Counted from the stretch's first letter, positions 22,892 to 33,266 are shown. The stretch is 64,000 bases of DNA from Actinomarinicola tropica (GCF_009650215.1 NZ_CP045851.1:3251001-3315000), one strand, 5' to 3'. Notes: generated by a model not told the origin, from the sequence alone. A program made the numbers and translations.

Positions 22892-23623
22892 GTGGAGCCG
22901 TGGACGATCGTGCTCGTGGGCATCGGCGCGCTCACCACGTCCGCGCTCACCGCGGTGCTCGGCTTCGGCGGCGGGATGGTCCTGCTCGCCCTCCTCCTGA
23001 TCTGGATCGACCCGCTCGTCGCCATCCCGCTCCACGCCGCGATCCAGGTGGTGTCCAACGGCACCCGGACGGTCATCCGCCGCCACGACGTCGACTGGCC
23101 GACAGCGGCGCGGGCGTCCGCGCTCCTCCTCCCCGCCGGCGCGCTGGCGATGCCCCTCGTCGTGCGTGCGCCGGCGGCCGCGCTCCAGGCTGCGATCGCG
23201 GTGACCGTGCTCGCCGCCACCTGGGTGCCCGAGCGGACCGGGCGTGAGCTGCCACCGCCCTCGCCCCGGGCGTGGCTCGGGATCGGTGCGGGGATCGGGG
23301 CGCTCAACGTCGTGGTCGGCGCGACTGGCCCGCTCCAGGCGCCGTTCTTCCGTGCTGCGGCGCCGGATCGACTCACCTTCGTCGGCACCTTCGCGGCCAC
23401 CCAGGTCGCCGGCCACGCCGCGAAGATCGCGCTGTTCGGCGCGGCGGGCTTCGCACCCACCCGCTACGCCGCGGCCGCCGTCGTCGGCATCGCCGGGGTC
23501 GTGGCCGGCACCCACCTCGGCAGCCGTGCGCTCGACCGCATGCCCGAGGAGCGGTTCCGCTCGCTCTACCTCGCGGCGATCACCGCCGTCGCCGCCTACC
23601 TCCTCGTCGACGCCGTCCTCTAG
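22892..23623 (+). CDS. TauE/SafE-family sulfite/anion exporter-like membrane protein
   Basis: 243 residues with about eight hydrophobic helices. It has the TauE/SafE half-repeat layout: GFGGGMVLLALLLIWIDPLVAIPLH-type helices in the N-terminal half (about 15-45) and LNVVVGATGPLQAPFFRA with a matching PxQ turn in the second half (about 135-155). Family members export sulfite, sulfoacetate or organosulfur compounds across the inner membrane; the substrate here is not known. GTG 22892 follows the 51-bp repeat region. Its TAG stop shares the CTAG tetranucleotide with the stop of the convergent LLM gene. Confidence 0.8.
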   Translation: MEPWTIVLVGIGALTTSALTAVLGFGGGMVLLALLLIWIDPLVAIPLHAAIQVVSNGTRTVIRRHDVDWPTAARASALLLPAGALAMPLVVRAPAAALQAAIAVTVLAATWVPERTGRELPPPSPRAWLGIGAGIGALNVVVGATGPLQAPFFRAAAPDRLTFVGTFAATQVAGHAAKIALFGAAGFAPTRYAAAAVVGIAGVVAGTHLGSRALDRMPEERFRSLYLAAITAVAAYLLVDAVL

Positions 23624-24543
23624 AGGTCGCGCTCGTGGAGGATGTCCGTCACCGGGTCCACCGCGGGAGCCCGCACGACGTACCGCTCGAGGCCGAGCTC
23701 GTCCCGCCACCGCGCGAGCTGCTCGCGGATCTCGGCGACCGTGCCGATCCAGACGAAGGGGGCGGCGACGAGATCCTCCGCCGTCGCACCAGTGACCCCG
23801 CCGGCGAGCCGCTCCGCCGCTGCCTCGGCCTCATCGGTGACCTCGACGTGCTGGACGAGCGCCTCGAGTGCGACGCCCCGATCCGCCTCCCGCGCCGCGG
23901 TGCGCACCGTGTCGATCGTGCGGCGGATCGCCTCGGGGCTCCAGTCGACCTCGTGGCTGTGGCCGTCCGCGAGGGTGCGGCCGAGACCCGTCAACCCCAC
24001 GACGTCCGCTCGCCCGGCGGCGAAGCGCAGCACTCGGTCGCCGGCGCCGCCGACGGTGAGCGGCACCCGCTCACGCACCACCGGCGGCCGGGCGAGGTGA
24101 GCATCGACGAGCGTGAAGTGGGGTCCGTGGTGGGTCACCGGATCACCGCCGAGGAGCGCCTGCGTCGCGTCGACGAGCTCGACCATCCGGTCGACGCGCT
24201 CACGTGCAGGCGGGTGCTCCCGGCCTGTGGTCGTCCACTCCGACGGGGTGTGCCCGGCACCGACTCCGAGCACGGCGCGACCTCCCGACACGTGGTCCAG
24301 CGTCGCGACCTCGCTCGCCAGCGGGAGCGGCTCCCAGACACCGGCGTTGAGCACGTAGGTGCCGAGCTCGATCCGCTCGGTGACGGCGGCCGCGGCGGCG
24401 AGCGCCACGAACGGCGCCATCCCGCTGCCGGGGTGGTCGCCGACGAGCAGCCCGGCGAAGCCAGCGTCCTCCACCGTCCTCGCCAGGTCGAGCCAGCCTG
24501 CCCGGTCCTGCGGGTCGGCCTGCACCGCCACACGGATCGCCAT
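23620..24543 (-). CDS. LLM-class flavin-dependent oxidoreductase
   Basis: 307 residues. A luciferase-like TIM barrel: LARTVEDAGFAGLLVGDH, the IELGTYVLNAGVWEPLPLASEVATLD strand/helix, LGVGAGHTPSEW and VPLTVGGAGDRVLRFA with the GGxG phosphate-binding turn. In actinobacteria this class commonly uses F420 or FMN; the N-terminal and GAGHTPSEW segments resemble F420-type members (inference). The substrate is unknown. ATG 24543 is the natural start. It converges with the TauE-like gene by a 4-bp overlap and has its own upstream gap. Confidence 0.82.
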   Translation of the reverse strand: MAIRVAVQADPQDRAGWLDLARTVEDAGFAGLLVGDHPGSGMAPFVALAAAAAVTERIELGTYVLNAGVWEPLPLASEVATLDHVSGGRAVLGVGAGHTPSEWTTTGREHPPARERVDRMVELVDATQALLGGDPVTHHGPHFTLVDAHLARPPVVRERVPLTVGGAGDRVLRFAAGRADVVGLTGLGRTLADGHSHEVDWSPEAIRRTIDTVRTAAREADRGVALEALVQHVEVTDEAEAAAERLAGGVTGATAEDLVAAPFVWIGTVAEIREQLARWRDELGLERYVVRAPAVDPVTDILHERDL

Positions 24544-24612
24544 GGCCGCAGTCCACCACCCACCCCCGGACGTGACAACCGGTGCCGGCGACGCTCGCGT
24601 CCCGCGCCGAGA

Positions 24613-25017
24613 TCAGACGAAGGGTGAGCCGGTCGGCGGCGGCTCGTCGATCGCACGGCGGCCCCGCCGCATCCGGCCGATCAGCAGCGGGACGACGGCG
24701 ACCAGCACGAGCAGCACGGTGTGCCCGGCCCACAGGGCCAGGGTGGGCCGTAGCCATCCGACCTCGTCGAAGTCGCCGCGCTTGCCGACGCAGTAGAGGG
24801 TGAAGTTCATCGACGTCTCGCCGGGCCGCACGTTGTAGGTGTCCCGGACGACGTAGGCGTCCGGCCGGGCGTCGTCGCAGAAGAGCGGCGCGGTGAGCTT
24901 GGCCTCGCCCGGCCAGATCGCCATCGACACGACGATCGTCAGCATGAGCGAGCAGAAGAGCAGCACGCCGAGCAGGACGAGGGCCCAGATGCCGGGGCGG
25001 GGGCGGCGAGGGCTCAC
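24613..25017 (-). CDS. Two-helix membrane protein, 134 residues
   Basis: No family recognised. Helix 1 covers about residues 11-33 (ALVLLGVLLFCSLMLTIVV) and helix 2 about 93-114 (HTVLLVLVAVVPLLIG). They flank a 55-residue extracytoplasmic loop with two cysteines (APLFCDD and TLYCVGK), which could form a disulfide. The C-terminus is cytoplasmic and basic. GTG 25017 overlaps the stop of the upstream lipoprotein gene (GTGA), so the two are translationally coupled and may act together at the envelope. It is the last gene of the lysS-containing run. Confidence 0.65.
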   Translation of the reverse strand: MSPRRPRPGIWALVLLGVLLFCSLMLTIVVSMAIWPGEAKLTAPLFCDDARPDAYVVRDTYNVRPGETSMNFTLYCVGKRGDFDEVGWLRPTLALWAGHTVLLVLVAVVPLLIGRMRRGRRAIDEPPPTGSPFV

Positions 25018-25601
25018 GATCGGGACGCCTCGACGAGCGATCCGTCGCCCCGGAAGCGGGCGCTGCCCCGGGCCCGGGCCGAGTCGACGGCGACGATCAG
25101 GTTCGCCTCGCCCTGCACCACGGTCGCGACGATCGACTCCACCGACGCCTGCTCGAGGTCCAGCGCGGCCACCGCGGCGTCGGCCAGGCCCTCGACGTCG
25201 TCGAGCGCCGTCAGCTCGCTCGACCGGAACGACTGGGCGTCAAGGTCGTCGCGCGCCGACACCTGCACCGGCTCGGCCTCGCCGAGCCCACCGCGGGCCC
25301 GGTACACGTAGCGGTCGAGGTTCTGTCGGGCCGCGGGGTCGCGCACGGTGAGGACCACCGACCGGTTGCCGGGGTTGATCGACAGCGACGTCATCTCCAG
25401 GTCGTCGGTGCCGACCCGGGTCTCGACGGCGGCGATGGCGTCGAGCGCCAGATCGGAGCTGACCCCGCCACCACGGGCGTCGACGAGGGCGTCGAAGTCC
25501 TCGCGGTCGGTGACGCCGACGCACGCCGACACCGCCAGCGCGAGGACGACCGCGCCGACGGCGCTCGCACCACCCCTCCACCGCCCGACGCTCCCGCGCA
25601 C
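25014..25601 (-). CDS. Putative lipoprotein
   Basis: 195 residues. The N-terminal signal has positive residues, a hydrophobic stretch and a VSAC lipobox (Cys27), predicting lipidation and anchoring outside the membrane. The mature part is alpha/beta with repeated patterns LALDAIAAVETRVG and DVEGLADAAVAALDL, each followed by strands, suggesting two related subdomains. I do not recognise a family. GTG 25601 was chosen as the start, 11 bp after lysS. The 3' end is coupled to the two-helix membrane gene. A role in the envelope is inferred only from export. Confidence 0.6.
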   Translation of the reverse strand: MRGSVGRWRGGASAVGAVVLALAVSACVGVTDREDFDALVDARGGGVSSDLALDAIAAVETRVGTDDLEMTSLSINPGNRSVVLTVRDPAARQNLDRYVYRARGGLGEAEPVQVSARDDLDAQSFRSSELTALDDVEGLADAAVAALDLEQASVESIVATVVQGEANLIVAVDSARARGSARFRGDGSLVEASRS

Positions 25602-25612
25602 GGGCGGGGACG

Positions 25613-27057
25613 TTACTGCTGCTCGGGGCGCAGCGTGGGGAAGAGCACGACGTCGCGGATCGAGTGGACGTCGGCGAGCAGCATCACCAACCGGTCGATG
25701 CCGATGCCGAGCCCGCCCGTCGGCGGCAGGCCGTAGTCGAGCGCCCGCAGGTAGTCCTCGTCGACGACCATCGCCTCCTCGTCGCCAGCGGCCTTCGCGT
25801 CGGCCTGCGACTGCATGCGCGATCGCTGCTCGCCGGGGTCGGTGAGCTCGGAGAAGGCGTTGCCGAGCTCCCGCCCGGCCACGATCGCCTCGAAGCGCTC
25901 GGTGTAGCCGCGCCGCTCGCGGTGGTCGCGGCTGAGCGGCGACACCTCGGTCGGGTAGTCGGTGACGAACACCGGTCCCCACAGCTCGTGCTCGACGGTC
26001 TTCTCGTAGACCTCGAGCAGCAGCTTCCCGGTGCCCCACCCGTCCTTCCAGGGGATGTCGTAGCGCTCGCAGATGCCGCGCAGCTCCTCGAGCGGCGTGT
26101 CGACCGAGATCTCGAGGCCCGTGTGCTCGGTGATCAGCTCGTCGAGGGTGGCCCGACGCCACGGCACGCTGAGGTCGAGGTCGCGACCCTGGTAGCTGAT
26201 CGACGTCGAGCCGCACAGCTCGGTGGCCAGGTGCGCCACGAGCTCCTCGGTGAGGGCCATGACGTCGGTGTAGTCGGCGTAGGCCTGGTAGAGCTCGAGC
26301 ATCGTGAACTCGGGGTTGTGCCGGGTGGAGATGCCCTCGTTGCGGAAGACCCGCCCGATCTCGAAGACCCGCTCGAAGCCACCGACCGTGAGCCGCTTCA
26401 GGTACAGCTCGGGGGCGATGCGCAGGAAGAGGTCCTGGTCGAGCGCGTTGTGGTGCGTCGTGAACGGGGTGGCGAGGGCGCCGCCGGGGATCGGGTGGAG
26501 CACCGGCGTCTCGACCTCGATGAAGCCCCGGTCCTCGAGGAAGCGGCGCGTGAGCGACAGCAGCCGGCTGCGGAGGAGGAACGTCTGGCGCGCCTCCTCG
26601 GTCACCCACAGGTCGACGTAGCGCTGTCGGTAGCGGGTGTCGGTGTCGGTGATGCCGTGCCACTTGTCGGGGAACGGGCGGCGGGCCTCGGCGAGGAGCG
26701 TCCAGTCGTCGACCCGCACGGACAGCTCGCCGCGGCGGGTGGTCATGACGATGCCCCGGACGCCGATCCAGTCGCCGAGGGAGAGGTCGGCGAAGGCGTC
26801 GAAGTCCGGGGTGGTGGCCGACGGAGCGAAGAGCTGGACGCGGCCGGTCGAGTCCTGGAGCGTGCCGAAGCCGAGCTTGCCCTGGATGCGGCGGAGCATC
26901 AGCCGGCCAGCGATCGTCACGACGCGCTCGGTCTCGGTGCCCGGCTCGAGGTCGCCGTGGGCGGCGATCAGCTCGGCGGCCGAGGCGTCGGCGTCCCACC
27001 GGAACGGCTGGGGCTGGCCGTGGCCGCGCGCGGGGGTGGTCGGGTCGGTGCTGTCGG

Positions 27058-27061
<4 letters not shown>
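25613..27061 (-). CDS. lysS: Lysine-tRNA ligase (class II)
   Basis: 482 residues. It charges tRNA-Lys with lysine using ATP. An N-terminal OB-fold anticodon-binding domain (about 45-150, [24 protein letters not shown]) leads to the class II catalytic core. Motif 1 is around [17 protein letters not shown], motif 2 around [20 protein letters not shown], and motif 3 around [14 protein letters not shown]. The length is standard for a stand-alone bacterial LysRS. ATG 27061 overlaps the coaX stop (ATGA). The coaX-lysS order matches mycobacteria, where lsr2 and clpC follow; lsr2 is absent here. Confidence 0.97.
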
Positions 27062-27857
<796 letters not shown>

Positions 27858-27858
<1 letters not shown>

Positions 27859-28724
27859 CAGGGCGCGCCCTCTCCGGGGGTGATGTCGAGCCCGATGTCG
27901 AGCACCGGGGCGGAGTTGGTGATGGCGCCGACGGAGATGCAGTCGGCGCCGATGCGACTGTAGGGACCGATCGTGTCGAGGGTGATCCCGCCGGAGATCT
28001 CGACCAGGCAGCGTGGGTCGGCGGCGCGCACGGTGGCGATGCAGGCCGCGGCCTCGTCGACCGACATGTTGTCGAGCAGCACGGCGTCGGCCCCCGCGGC
28101 GACCGCCTCCTCCACCTGGGCGGGCCGGTCGCACTCGACCTGCACGGTGCGGCCCGGCCACGCGGCCTTGGCCCGTGCGACGCCCTCGGCGATGCCGACC
28201 CCGACGAGGTGGTTGTCCTTCAGCATCACCCACTCCGACAGGTTCCCCCGGTGGTTGACGCAGCCGCCGGCGCGCACCGCCGCCTTCTCGAGGGAGCGGA
28301 GGCCCGGCGTCGTCTTGCGCGTGTCCCACACGTGGGTGGACGGGTCGGCGGCGGCCCGGAAGCGAGCGGCGAGCGTGGCGACGCCGCTGAGGTGGCCGAG
28401 CAGGTTGAGGGCGGTGCGTTCGGCGGTGAGCATCGAGGCGAGCGGTCCGGTGACCGTGCCGATGAGCGTGCCGGGTCCGACCTCGGAGCCGTCCGCCAGC
28501 TGCCAGTCGAGCACCAGCGCCGGATCGACCTGGTGGAACGTCTCGCTGACGCAGGCGCCGCCCGAGAGCCGCCCCTCGACGCGGGCGACGAACCGCCCCG
28601 TGGCCGTGCGTGACCGGTCGAGCAGCATCGAGGTGACGTCGCCCAGGGGCGTGAGGTCCTCGGCGAGCGCCCGCGCCACGACGGCACGGACCTCGCCGGC
28701 CGGGGGGTCGACGAAGGCGTCCAT
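27858..28724 (-). CDS. nadC: Nicotinate-nucleotide pyrophosphorylase (carboxylating)
   Basis: 288 residues. It converts quinolinate and PRPP to nicotinate mononucleotide with CO2 release, the third step of de novo NAD synthesis. Visible signatures: [13 protein letters not shown] near the N-terminus, [37 protein letters not shown] with the catalytic basic residues, [30 protein letters not shown] and VEISGGI. ATG 28724 was chosen; a GTG 9 bases upstream is in frame. It follows nadB in the same run with the LOR gene between. nadA is not present in the window. Confidence 0.96.
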
Positions 28725-28752
28725 GAGGGGCACCAGCCTGCCGCATGGCCGG

Positions 28753-28772
28753 CGGCCGAGCCGCATCGGCCG
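28753..28772 (-). terminator. Hairpin between the LOR gene and nadC
   Basis: CGGCCGA and TCGGCCG pair as a 7-bp perfect stem with a 6-nt loop, 10 bp after the LOR-domain stop and 28 bp before the nadC start. It may attenuate or end transcription inside the run, but there is no U-tract. Confidence 0.35.
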
Positions 28773-28782
28773 ACAGCTCCGG

Positions 28783-29583
28783 CTAGTTGAAGCCGCGATT
28801 GTCCTGCTTCAGGGCCGTGTCGACGCAGAGGGCGGAGGCCACGACCAGCTGGCGCATCGGATCGGCGAGCGGGCGGTGGATCTGCACCGCGTAGTTGTCC
28901 GCCGTGGTGAAGAGCGTCTTGGCCAGGCCCTCCCACGTCTTCGTGATCCGGGCGACCTCCTGGTCCTGGGCGTCGCGGATCGAGAAGTTCCACGCCCGCC
29001 AGTTCTCGGCGTTCAGCGACCCGATCGTCTGGCCGCCGGCCTCGAGCGAGAACCGGATCTTGCCGATGGCGTTCTGCTGGACGATCTCGCCGATCGGCGT
29101 GCCGGCCCCGTCGGCCACCTGGAGGCGCGACTTCACCAGCTTGCGGGGTCGGGTCAGCACGAGGACCACCGCGCCCGAGGCGTCGGTCACCTCGAGGGTG
29201 TGGGTCATGAACTGGTCGACGCTCGACACGAGGCGCAGCGCCTTCTTCATCGCCGACTGGCCCACCTGGCGCACCGTGCCAACCTGCTGGCCGCCCTGGT
29301 CGAACACCGAGTACTCGTTGGTGAGCTCGATGAGCTTGAGCTTCTGGCTCACCACCAGCACCGGCAGGTCGAGGATGTGCCCCGCGGGAGCGGCACCCTG
29401 CACCGGTGCCGGACCCGCCGACGTGGTGCCGGCCGGTGCCGCGGCGTCGACGGCGTCGGTCGACGTCACGCCGCCGTCCGAGACGTGCTCGGTCCAGCGC
29501 TGGCCGTCCCACCAGCGCAGCTCGTGGCGTCCGTGGGGGTCGGGGTGCCAGGCACCCGTGGCGTGGTCGTTCGTCTCGGTCAC
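28783..29583 (-). CDS. DUF2510 plus LOR/scramblase-like protein
   Basis: 266 residues. Residues 8-35 match DUF2510, a short Trp-rich module: GAWHPDPHGRHELRWWDGQRWTEHV. After an Ala/Pro-rich linker (about 40-65), residues 70-255 match the LOR (LURP-one-related)/phospholipid scramblase-like beta-barrel: LVVSQKLKLIELTNEYSVFDQ, GAVVLVLTRPRKLVKSRLQV, FSIRDAQDQEVARITKTWEG and the C-terminal LVVASALCVDTAL helix. The family sits at membranes and may bind lipid; no enzymatic role is known. GTG 29583 begins 11 bp after nadB. The cofactor-gene neighbours give no clear functional link. Confidence 0.75.
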   Translation of the reverse strand: MTETNDHATGAWHPDPHGRHELRWWDGQRWTEHVSDGGVTSTDAVDAAAPAGTTSAGPAPVQGAAPAGHILDLPVLVVSQKLKLIELTNEYSVFDQGGQQVGTVRQVGQSAMKKALRLVSSVDQFMTHTLEVTDASGAVVLVLTRPRKLVKSRLQVADGAGTPIGEIVQQNAIGKIRFSLEAGGQTIGSLNAENWRAWNFSIRDAQDQEVARITKTWEGLAKTLFTTADNYAVQIHRPLADPMRQLVVASALCVDTALKQDNRGFN

Positions 29584-29594
29584 GGCGGGGCACG

Positions 29595-31220
29595 CTAGCC
29601 CCCGAGCACGAACCTCACGAGGAGCGCGTCGTCGGGCTCGGGCGCGTCGCTGCGGGTGTGGCAGCCACGGCTCTCCTCGCGTGCCAGCGCCGCCTCGACC
29701 AGCGCGGCGCCCGCCTCGATCAGGTTGCGCAGCTCGAGGTGCGCGGTGGAACCGGGACCGGAGCGGGTGAGGCGTGACGCCAGCGAGGACAGGGCGCTGG
29801 CGGCGGCCGTCAGGGACGCGACGTCGCGCACCACCCCCGCGTTGCGGGTCATGACGGCCTGGACCTCGTCGCGGAGCGTGGCGGCGTCGGACGGGTGCTC
29901 GGTGCTCGGCGTGGGGATGTCGATCGGCAGGACGGGACGCTCCAGGCGCCGACCGGGAAGGCCCTGCGCCTGGTCGTCGGGTCCGGACCCCTCCGGGGCG
30001 ATCAGGGCGCGCATCGCGCCGGTGGGTCGGGGCCCGTCGCGGCCGGCCTCGATCGCCTCGATGCACCGGAAGCCGAAGACCATGCCGTCGAGCAGCGAGT
30101 TCGACGCCAGCCGGTTCGCCCCGTGCACGCCGCTCGCGGCCACCTCCCCCGCGGCCCACAGGCCGGGCAGGGACGCCGCGCCGTCGAGGTCGGTGAGGAC
30201 GCCGCCGCAGTGGTAGTGGGCGGCCGGAGCGATCGGCAACAGGTCGGCACCGGGGTCGAGGCCGGCGGCGGCGAGGGCGGTCGTGATCGTCGGGAACCGC
30301 TCGGCGAAGCGCTCGAGGTGCCGGGCGTCGAGGTAGCAGTGGTCGACGCCCAGCTCGAGCATCCGGCTCATCATCGCCTTCGACACCTGGTCGCGCGGCA
30401 GGAGCTCGTCGACGAACCGCTCGCCGCGCACGTCCCGGATGAGCGCGCCGTGCCCGCGGAGCGCCTCGGACAGGAGCGGCCGGGGCATCGACGGGTGGTG
30501 CAGCGCCGTCGGGTGGAACTGGACGAACTCGACGTCGGCCACCGCGACGCCAGAGCGGAGCGCCATCGCCACCCCGTCGGCCGTCGCCTCGGGCGGGTTG
30601 GTCGTGACCGAGAAGAGCTGACCGGAGCCACCCGTCGCGAGCAGCACGTGCTCGGCCCGGACCTCGACGAGGGTGCCGTCGGGTTCGAGGGCGAGCACCC
30701 CACGGCACCGCCCACCCTCGACGACGAGGTCGACGGCGTAGGTGTGCTCGTGGAGGAGCGTGGCGGTGGCACGCACCGCCTCGACCAGCGCCCGCTCGAC
30801 CTCGACCCCGGTCGCGGCGCCGCCGGCGTGGAGGATGCGCGGGAGCGAGTGGCCTCCCTCGCGAGCGAGCAGGTACTGACCGGACTCGTCGAGGTCGAAC
30901 GCCGCGCCGAAGGAGATGAGCTCGTTGACCCGAGACGGCCCCTCCTCCACGAGGACCCGCACGGCGTCGACGTCGCAGAGCCCGGCGCCGGCCGCCAGCG
31001 TGTCGGCGAGGTGGAGGTCGGTCGAGTCGGGGTCGCCGCCGAGCACCGCCGCCACGCCGCCCTGCGCCCACCTGGTCGCGGTCTGGGTGAGCTCACCCTT
31101 GGTGACGATGCCGACGCGCATGCCGTGGGTGCCGGCGGCCCGGACGGCCGCGGAGAGCCCGGCGACGCCGCTGCCGACGACGAGCAGGTCGAGGTGGGTG
31201 TCGAGCGAGGAGTCGGGCAC
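29595..31220 (-). CDS. nadB: L-aspartate oxidase
   Basis: 541 residues. A flavoenzyme that oxidises aspartate to iminoaspartate, the first step of de novo NAD synthesis. Features: dinucleotide fold VVGSGVAGLSAA (about 14-25), TKGELTQTATRWAQGGVAA, REGGHSLPRILHAGGAATG, the substrate region VEFVQFHPTALHH, and APAAHYHCGGVLTDLDGAASLPGLWAAGEVA followed by HGANRLASNSLLDG. The C-terminal helical domain (about 420-525) is the usual succinate dehydrogenase-type cap. GTG 31220 is 10 bp after panC. The product should go to NadA, which is not seen here, then NadC. Confidence 0.96.
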   Translation of the reverse strand: MPDSSLDTHLDLLVVGSGVAGLSAAVRAAGTHGMRVGIVTKGELTQTATRWAQGGVAAVLGGDPDSTDLHLADTLAAGAGLCDVDAVRVLVEEGPSRVNELISFGAAFDLDESGQYLLAREGGHSLPRILHAGGAATGVEVERALVEAVRATATLLHEHTYAVDLVVEGGRCRGVLALEPDGTLVEVRAEHVLLATGGSGQLFSVTTNPPEATADGVAMALRSGVAVADVEFVQFHPTALHHPSMPRPLLSEALRGHGALIRDVRGERFVDELLPRDQVSKAMMSRMLELGVDHCYLDARHLERFAERFPTITTALAAAGLDPGADLLPIAPAAHYHCGGVLTDLDGAASLPGLWAAGEVAASGVHGANRLASNSLLDGMVFGFRCIEAIEAGRDGPRPTGAMRALIAPEGSGPDDQAQGLPGRRLERPVLPIDIPTPSTEHPSDAATLRDEVQAVMTRNAGVVRDVASLTAAASALSSLASRLTRSGPGSTAHLELRNLIEAGAALVEAALAREESRGCHTRSDAPEPDDALLVRFVLGG

Positions 31221-31230
31221 GGCTGCCGGT

Positions 31231-32100
31231 CTAGTCGGCGGCGGCCGGGACGGTGGCGCCGATGTTGTCGATCAGCCGCGGCTGACCGATCCGGGCGGCG
31301 CCGACGAGGCGCACCGCGCGCCCGCGGTGGGCCTCGAACGACTGCAGGCTCTCGAGGCTCGTCGGATCGACGACGTCGAGGTAGTCGACCTCGGCCAGGG
31401 GCTCCGCGGCGAGGACCGCGTGCATGGCGGCACGAGCCTCGTCGGGCGACGAGCCGCCGGCGATCGCCTCGGCCCCCGCAGCGAGCGCCCGGTGGAGGGC
31501 CGGGGCGGCTGTGCGGTGCGCGTCGTCGAGGTACGCGTTGCGGCTCGACATCGCGAGCCCGTCGTCCTCGCGCACCGTCGGCTCGGCGACGACCTCGACC
31601 GGGAAGGACAGGTCAGCCGCCATCCGCCGGACCACCGCGACCTGCTGGAAGTCCTTCTCGCCGAAGTAGGCACGGCACGGACCGACGATGTTGAAGAGCT
31701 TGGCGACGACGGTGGCCACCCCCGCGAAGTGGGTGGGACGGCTCTCGCCCTCCAGCGGGGCCGACACGCCGGCCACGCTGACCGTGGTGGCGACCGGCTC
31801 CGGGTACATCTCCTCGACGCCGGGGACGAACAGGACGGTCGCCCCGGCGTCGGCCGCGAGCTGCCGATCGCGGTCGAGGTCGCGCGGGTAGGCGTCGAGG
31901 TCCTCGTGCGGCGCGAACTGGAGCGGGTTGACGAAGATGGACACCACCACGTCGTCGGCGTCCCGGGCCGCCGCCCGCACGAGCGAGGCGTGGCCCTCGT
32001 GGAGGTAGCCCATCGTCGGGACGAAGCCCACGGACCGCCCTCGGGCCCGGGCCGCGTCGAGGTGGGCCCGCAGCTCGGCGACGGTCGTCAGCTCGATCAC
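31231..32100 (-). CDS. panC: Pantothenate synthetase
   Basis: 289 residues. It joins pantoate and beta-alanine with ATP to give pantothenate. Class I adenylate-forming motifs are present: FVPTMGYLHEGHASLVR (HxGH-type), VVVSIFVNPLQFAPHEDLDAYPR, GVATVVAKLFNIVGPCRAYFGEKDFQQ and EDDGLAMSSRNAYL with the KMSKS-like SSRN. The ketopantoate genes panB/panE and panD are absent in the window. GTG 32100 overlaps the stop of the DUF2520 gene (GTGA). This DUF2520-panC pairing is conserved in mycobacteria. Confidence 0.97.
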   Translation of the reverse strand: MIELTTVAELRAHLDAARARGRSVGFVPTMGYLHEGHASLVRAAARDADDVVVSIFVNPLQFAPHEDLDAYPRDLDRDRQLAADAGATVLFVPGVEEMYPEPVATTVSVAGVSAPLEGESRPTHFAGVATVVAKLFNIVGPCRAYFGEKDFQQVAVVRRMAADLSFPVEVVAEPTVREDDGLAMSSRNAYLDDAHRTAAPALHRALAAGAEAIAGGSSPDEARAAMHAVLAAEPLAEVDYLDVVDPTSLESLQSFEAHRGRAVRLVGAARIGQPRLIDNIGATVPAAAD

Positions 32101-32837
32101 CGCGCGCCCGTCCCACGCCCCGCGACCAGGCGGCGGGCCTGGTCGGCCAGCGCGTCGTAGGCCGCCAGCTCGTCAGCGGGCAGCGCGGCGCGGTGGCGCT
32201 CCACCGTGGCCTCGTCCCCGCGGGCGATCGGCCCGGTGAGGGCGGCGACCGGGCCGAGCAGCGCGACGTTGTCGACCGTCGCCCGCACCAGGTCGAGGTA
32301 CGCCTCGAGCGGGACGCCCGCCGTGGCAGCGACCCGCTCGACCTGGCCGAGCAGGGCGACGAGATGGTTCGAGGCGATCGCCGCGGCCGCGTGGTAGGCG
32401 GCTCGGTCCTCGTCGTCGATCGTGACGGCGCGGGCGCCGAGGTCGGCGATCGTCCGATCGACCTGGCGACGGGCGCTGTCGGTGCTCGCCGCCACGCCGA
32501 ACCACGCGCCACGCATCCGTCGGGCCCCGGTGTGGGCGTCGGGGATGGGCACGAGCGGGTGGATGCAGGCCCGGTGGGCGTGCGAGCCGAGCACGTCGAG
32601 CCCGAGGGAGCCGGCCATGTGCGCGACGAGGGCCCCGGGCGTCGGCTGGATGGCCGCCGCGACCTCGGCGATGGCGCCGTCGGGCGTGGCGATGACCAGC
32701 AGGTCGGGGCCGATGGCCACGTGGGTGAGGTCGTCGCCCCGCCGCACCGGCTCGTCGACGTCCCACCCGGCGCCGGCCAGCGCCAGGGCGAGCGCACCCC
32801 CGGCGCGCCCGGGGCCGATGATGCGAACGGTCGGCAC
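32097..32837 (-). CDS. Rossmann-like plus DUF2520 oxidoreductase
   Basis: 246 residues. An N-terminal NAD(P)-binding Rossmann segment (TVRIIGPGRAGGALALALAGAGW) leads into a DUF2520 helical domain with HMAGSLGLDVL, the conserved CIHPLVPIPD, and AYHAAAAIASNHLVALL. The overall layout resembles 6-phosphogluconate dehydrogenase-like or ketopantoate reductase-like enzymes. The fixed pairing with panC has led to the idea that it reduces a pantothenate-pathway intermediate, but I know of no proof. GTG 32837 has GGAGG six bases before it. It heads the long leftward cofactor run. Confidence 0.8.
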   Translation of the reverse strand: MPTVRIIGPGRAGGALALALAGAGWDVDEPVRRGDDLTHVAIGPDLLVIATPDGAIAEVAAAIQPTPGALVAHMAGSLGLDVLGSHAHRACIHPLVPIPDAHTGARRMRGAWFGVAASTDSARRQVDRTIADLGARAVTIDDEDRAAYHAAAAIASNHLVALLGQVERVAATAGVPLEAYLDLVRATVDNVALLGPVAALTGPIARGDEATVERHRAALPADELAAYDALADQARRLVAGRGTGAR

Positions 32838-32984
32838 GTGATCCCTCCGATCCGGCCCGCGGCGGTGCCGGTCGAGGGCGACGCTACCGGTCCGCTCCGC
32901 GTCGACGCACGCCCCCGGACGGCGCCCGGCCGACCACGGAGCGCAGGACGTGACGACGGAGGGCGCCCGTGGGATGCTGCCGTG

Positions 32985-33266
32985 ATGCGCGGGCAACGCA
33001 CCACGGACGAGGGGATCAGCCCGTTCCGGATGGGCCTGCACGTCGTCCGCGCCGGCGCGGCCGTCGTGCTCGTCTTCGTCGTCGCGCGCGCCGCCTACTA
33101 CCCCATCTGGGCCGCCGGCGCGAGCCGCGAGCAGCTCGACGCGTCGTGGGGCGGGCCGAACCCCTTCGGCGCCACGCTCGCCCACTGGCTGGTCGCCGCG
33201 CTCATCGGCGCCGTCTGCCTGGGCCTGGTCGCCGTGAGCACCCGTCTCCTCCGCCGCCGCACCTGA
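32985..33266 (+). CDS. Small two-helix membrane protein, 93 residues
   Basis: Two hydrophobic helices can be seen: about residues 19-41 (LHVVRAGAAVVLVFVVARAAYY) and 66-86 (LAHWLVAALIGAVCLGLVAVS). They are joined by a short polar loop with a WGGPNPFG turn and followed by a basic end (TRLLRRRT). No family is recognised. ATG 32985 is used; GTG 32982 is directly before it. The gene is divergent from the DUF2520 gene and converges on the hairpin next to the DUF559 gene. It sits where the mycobacterial order would continue from panC/DUF2520 to folK. Confidence 0.55.
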   Translation: MRGQRTTDEGISPFRMGLHVVRAGAAVVLVFVVARAAYYPIWAAGASREQLDASWGGPNPFGATLAHWLVAALIGAVCLGLVAVSTRLLRRRT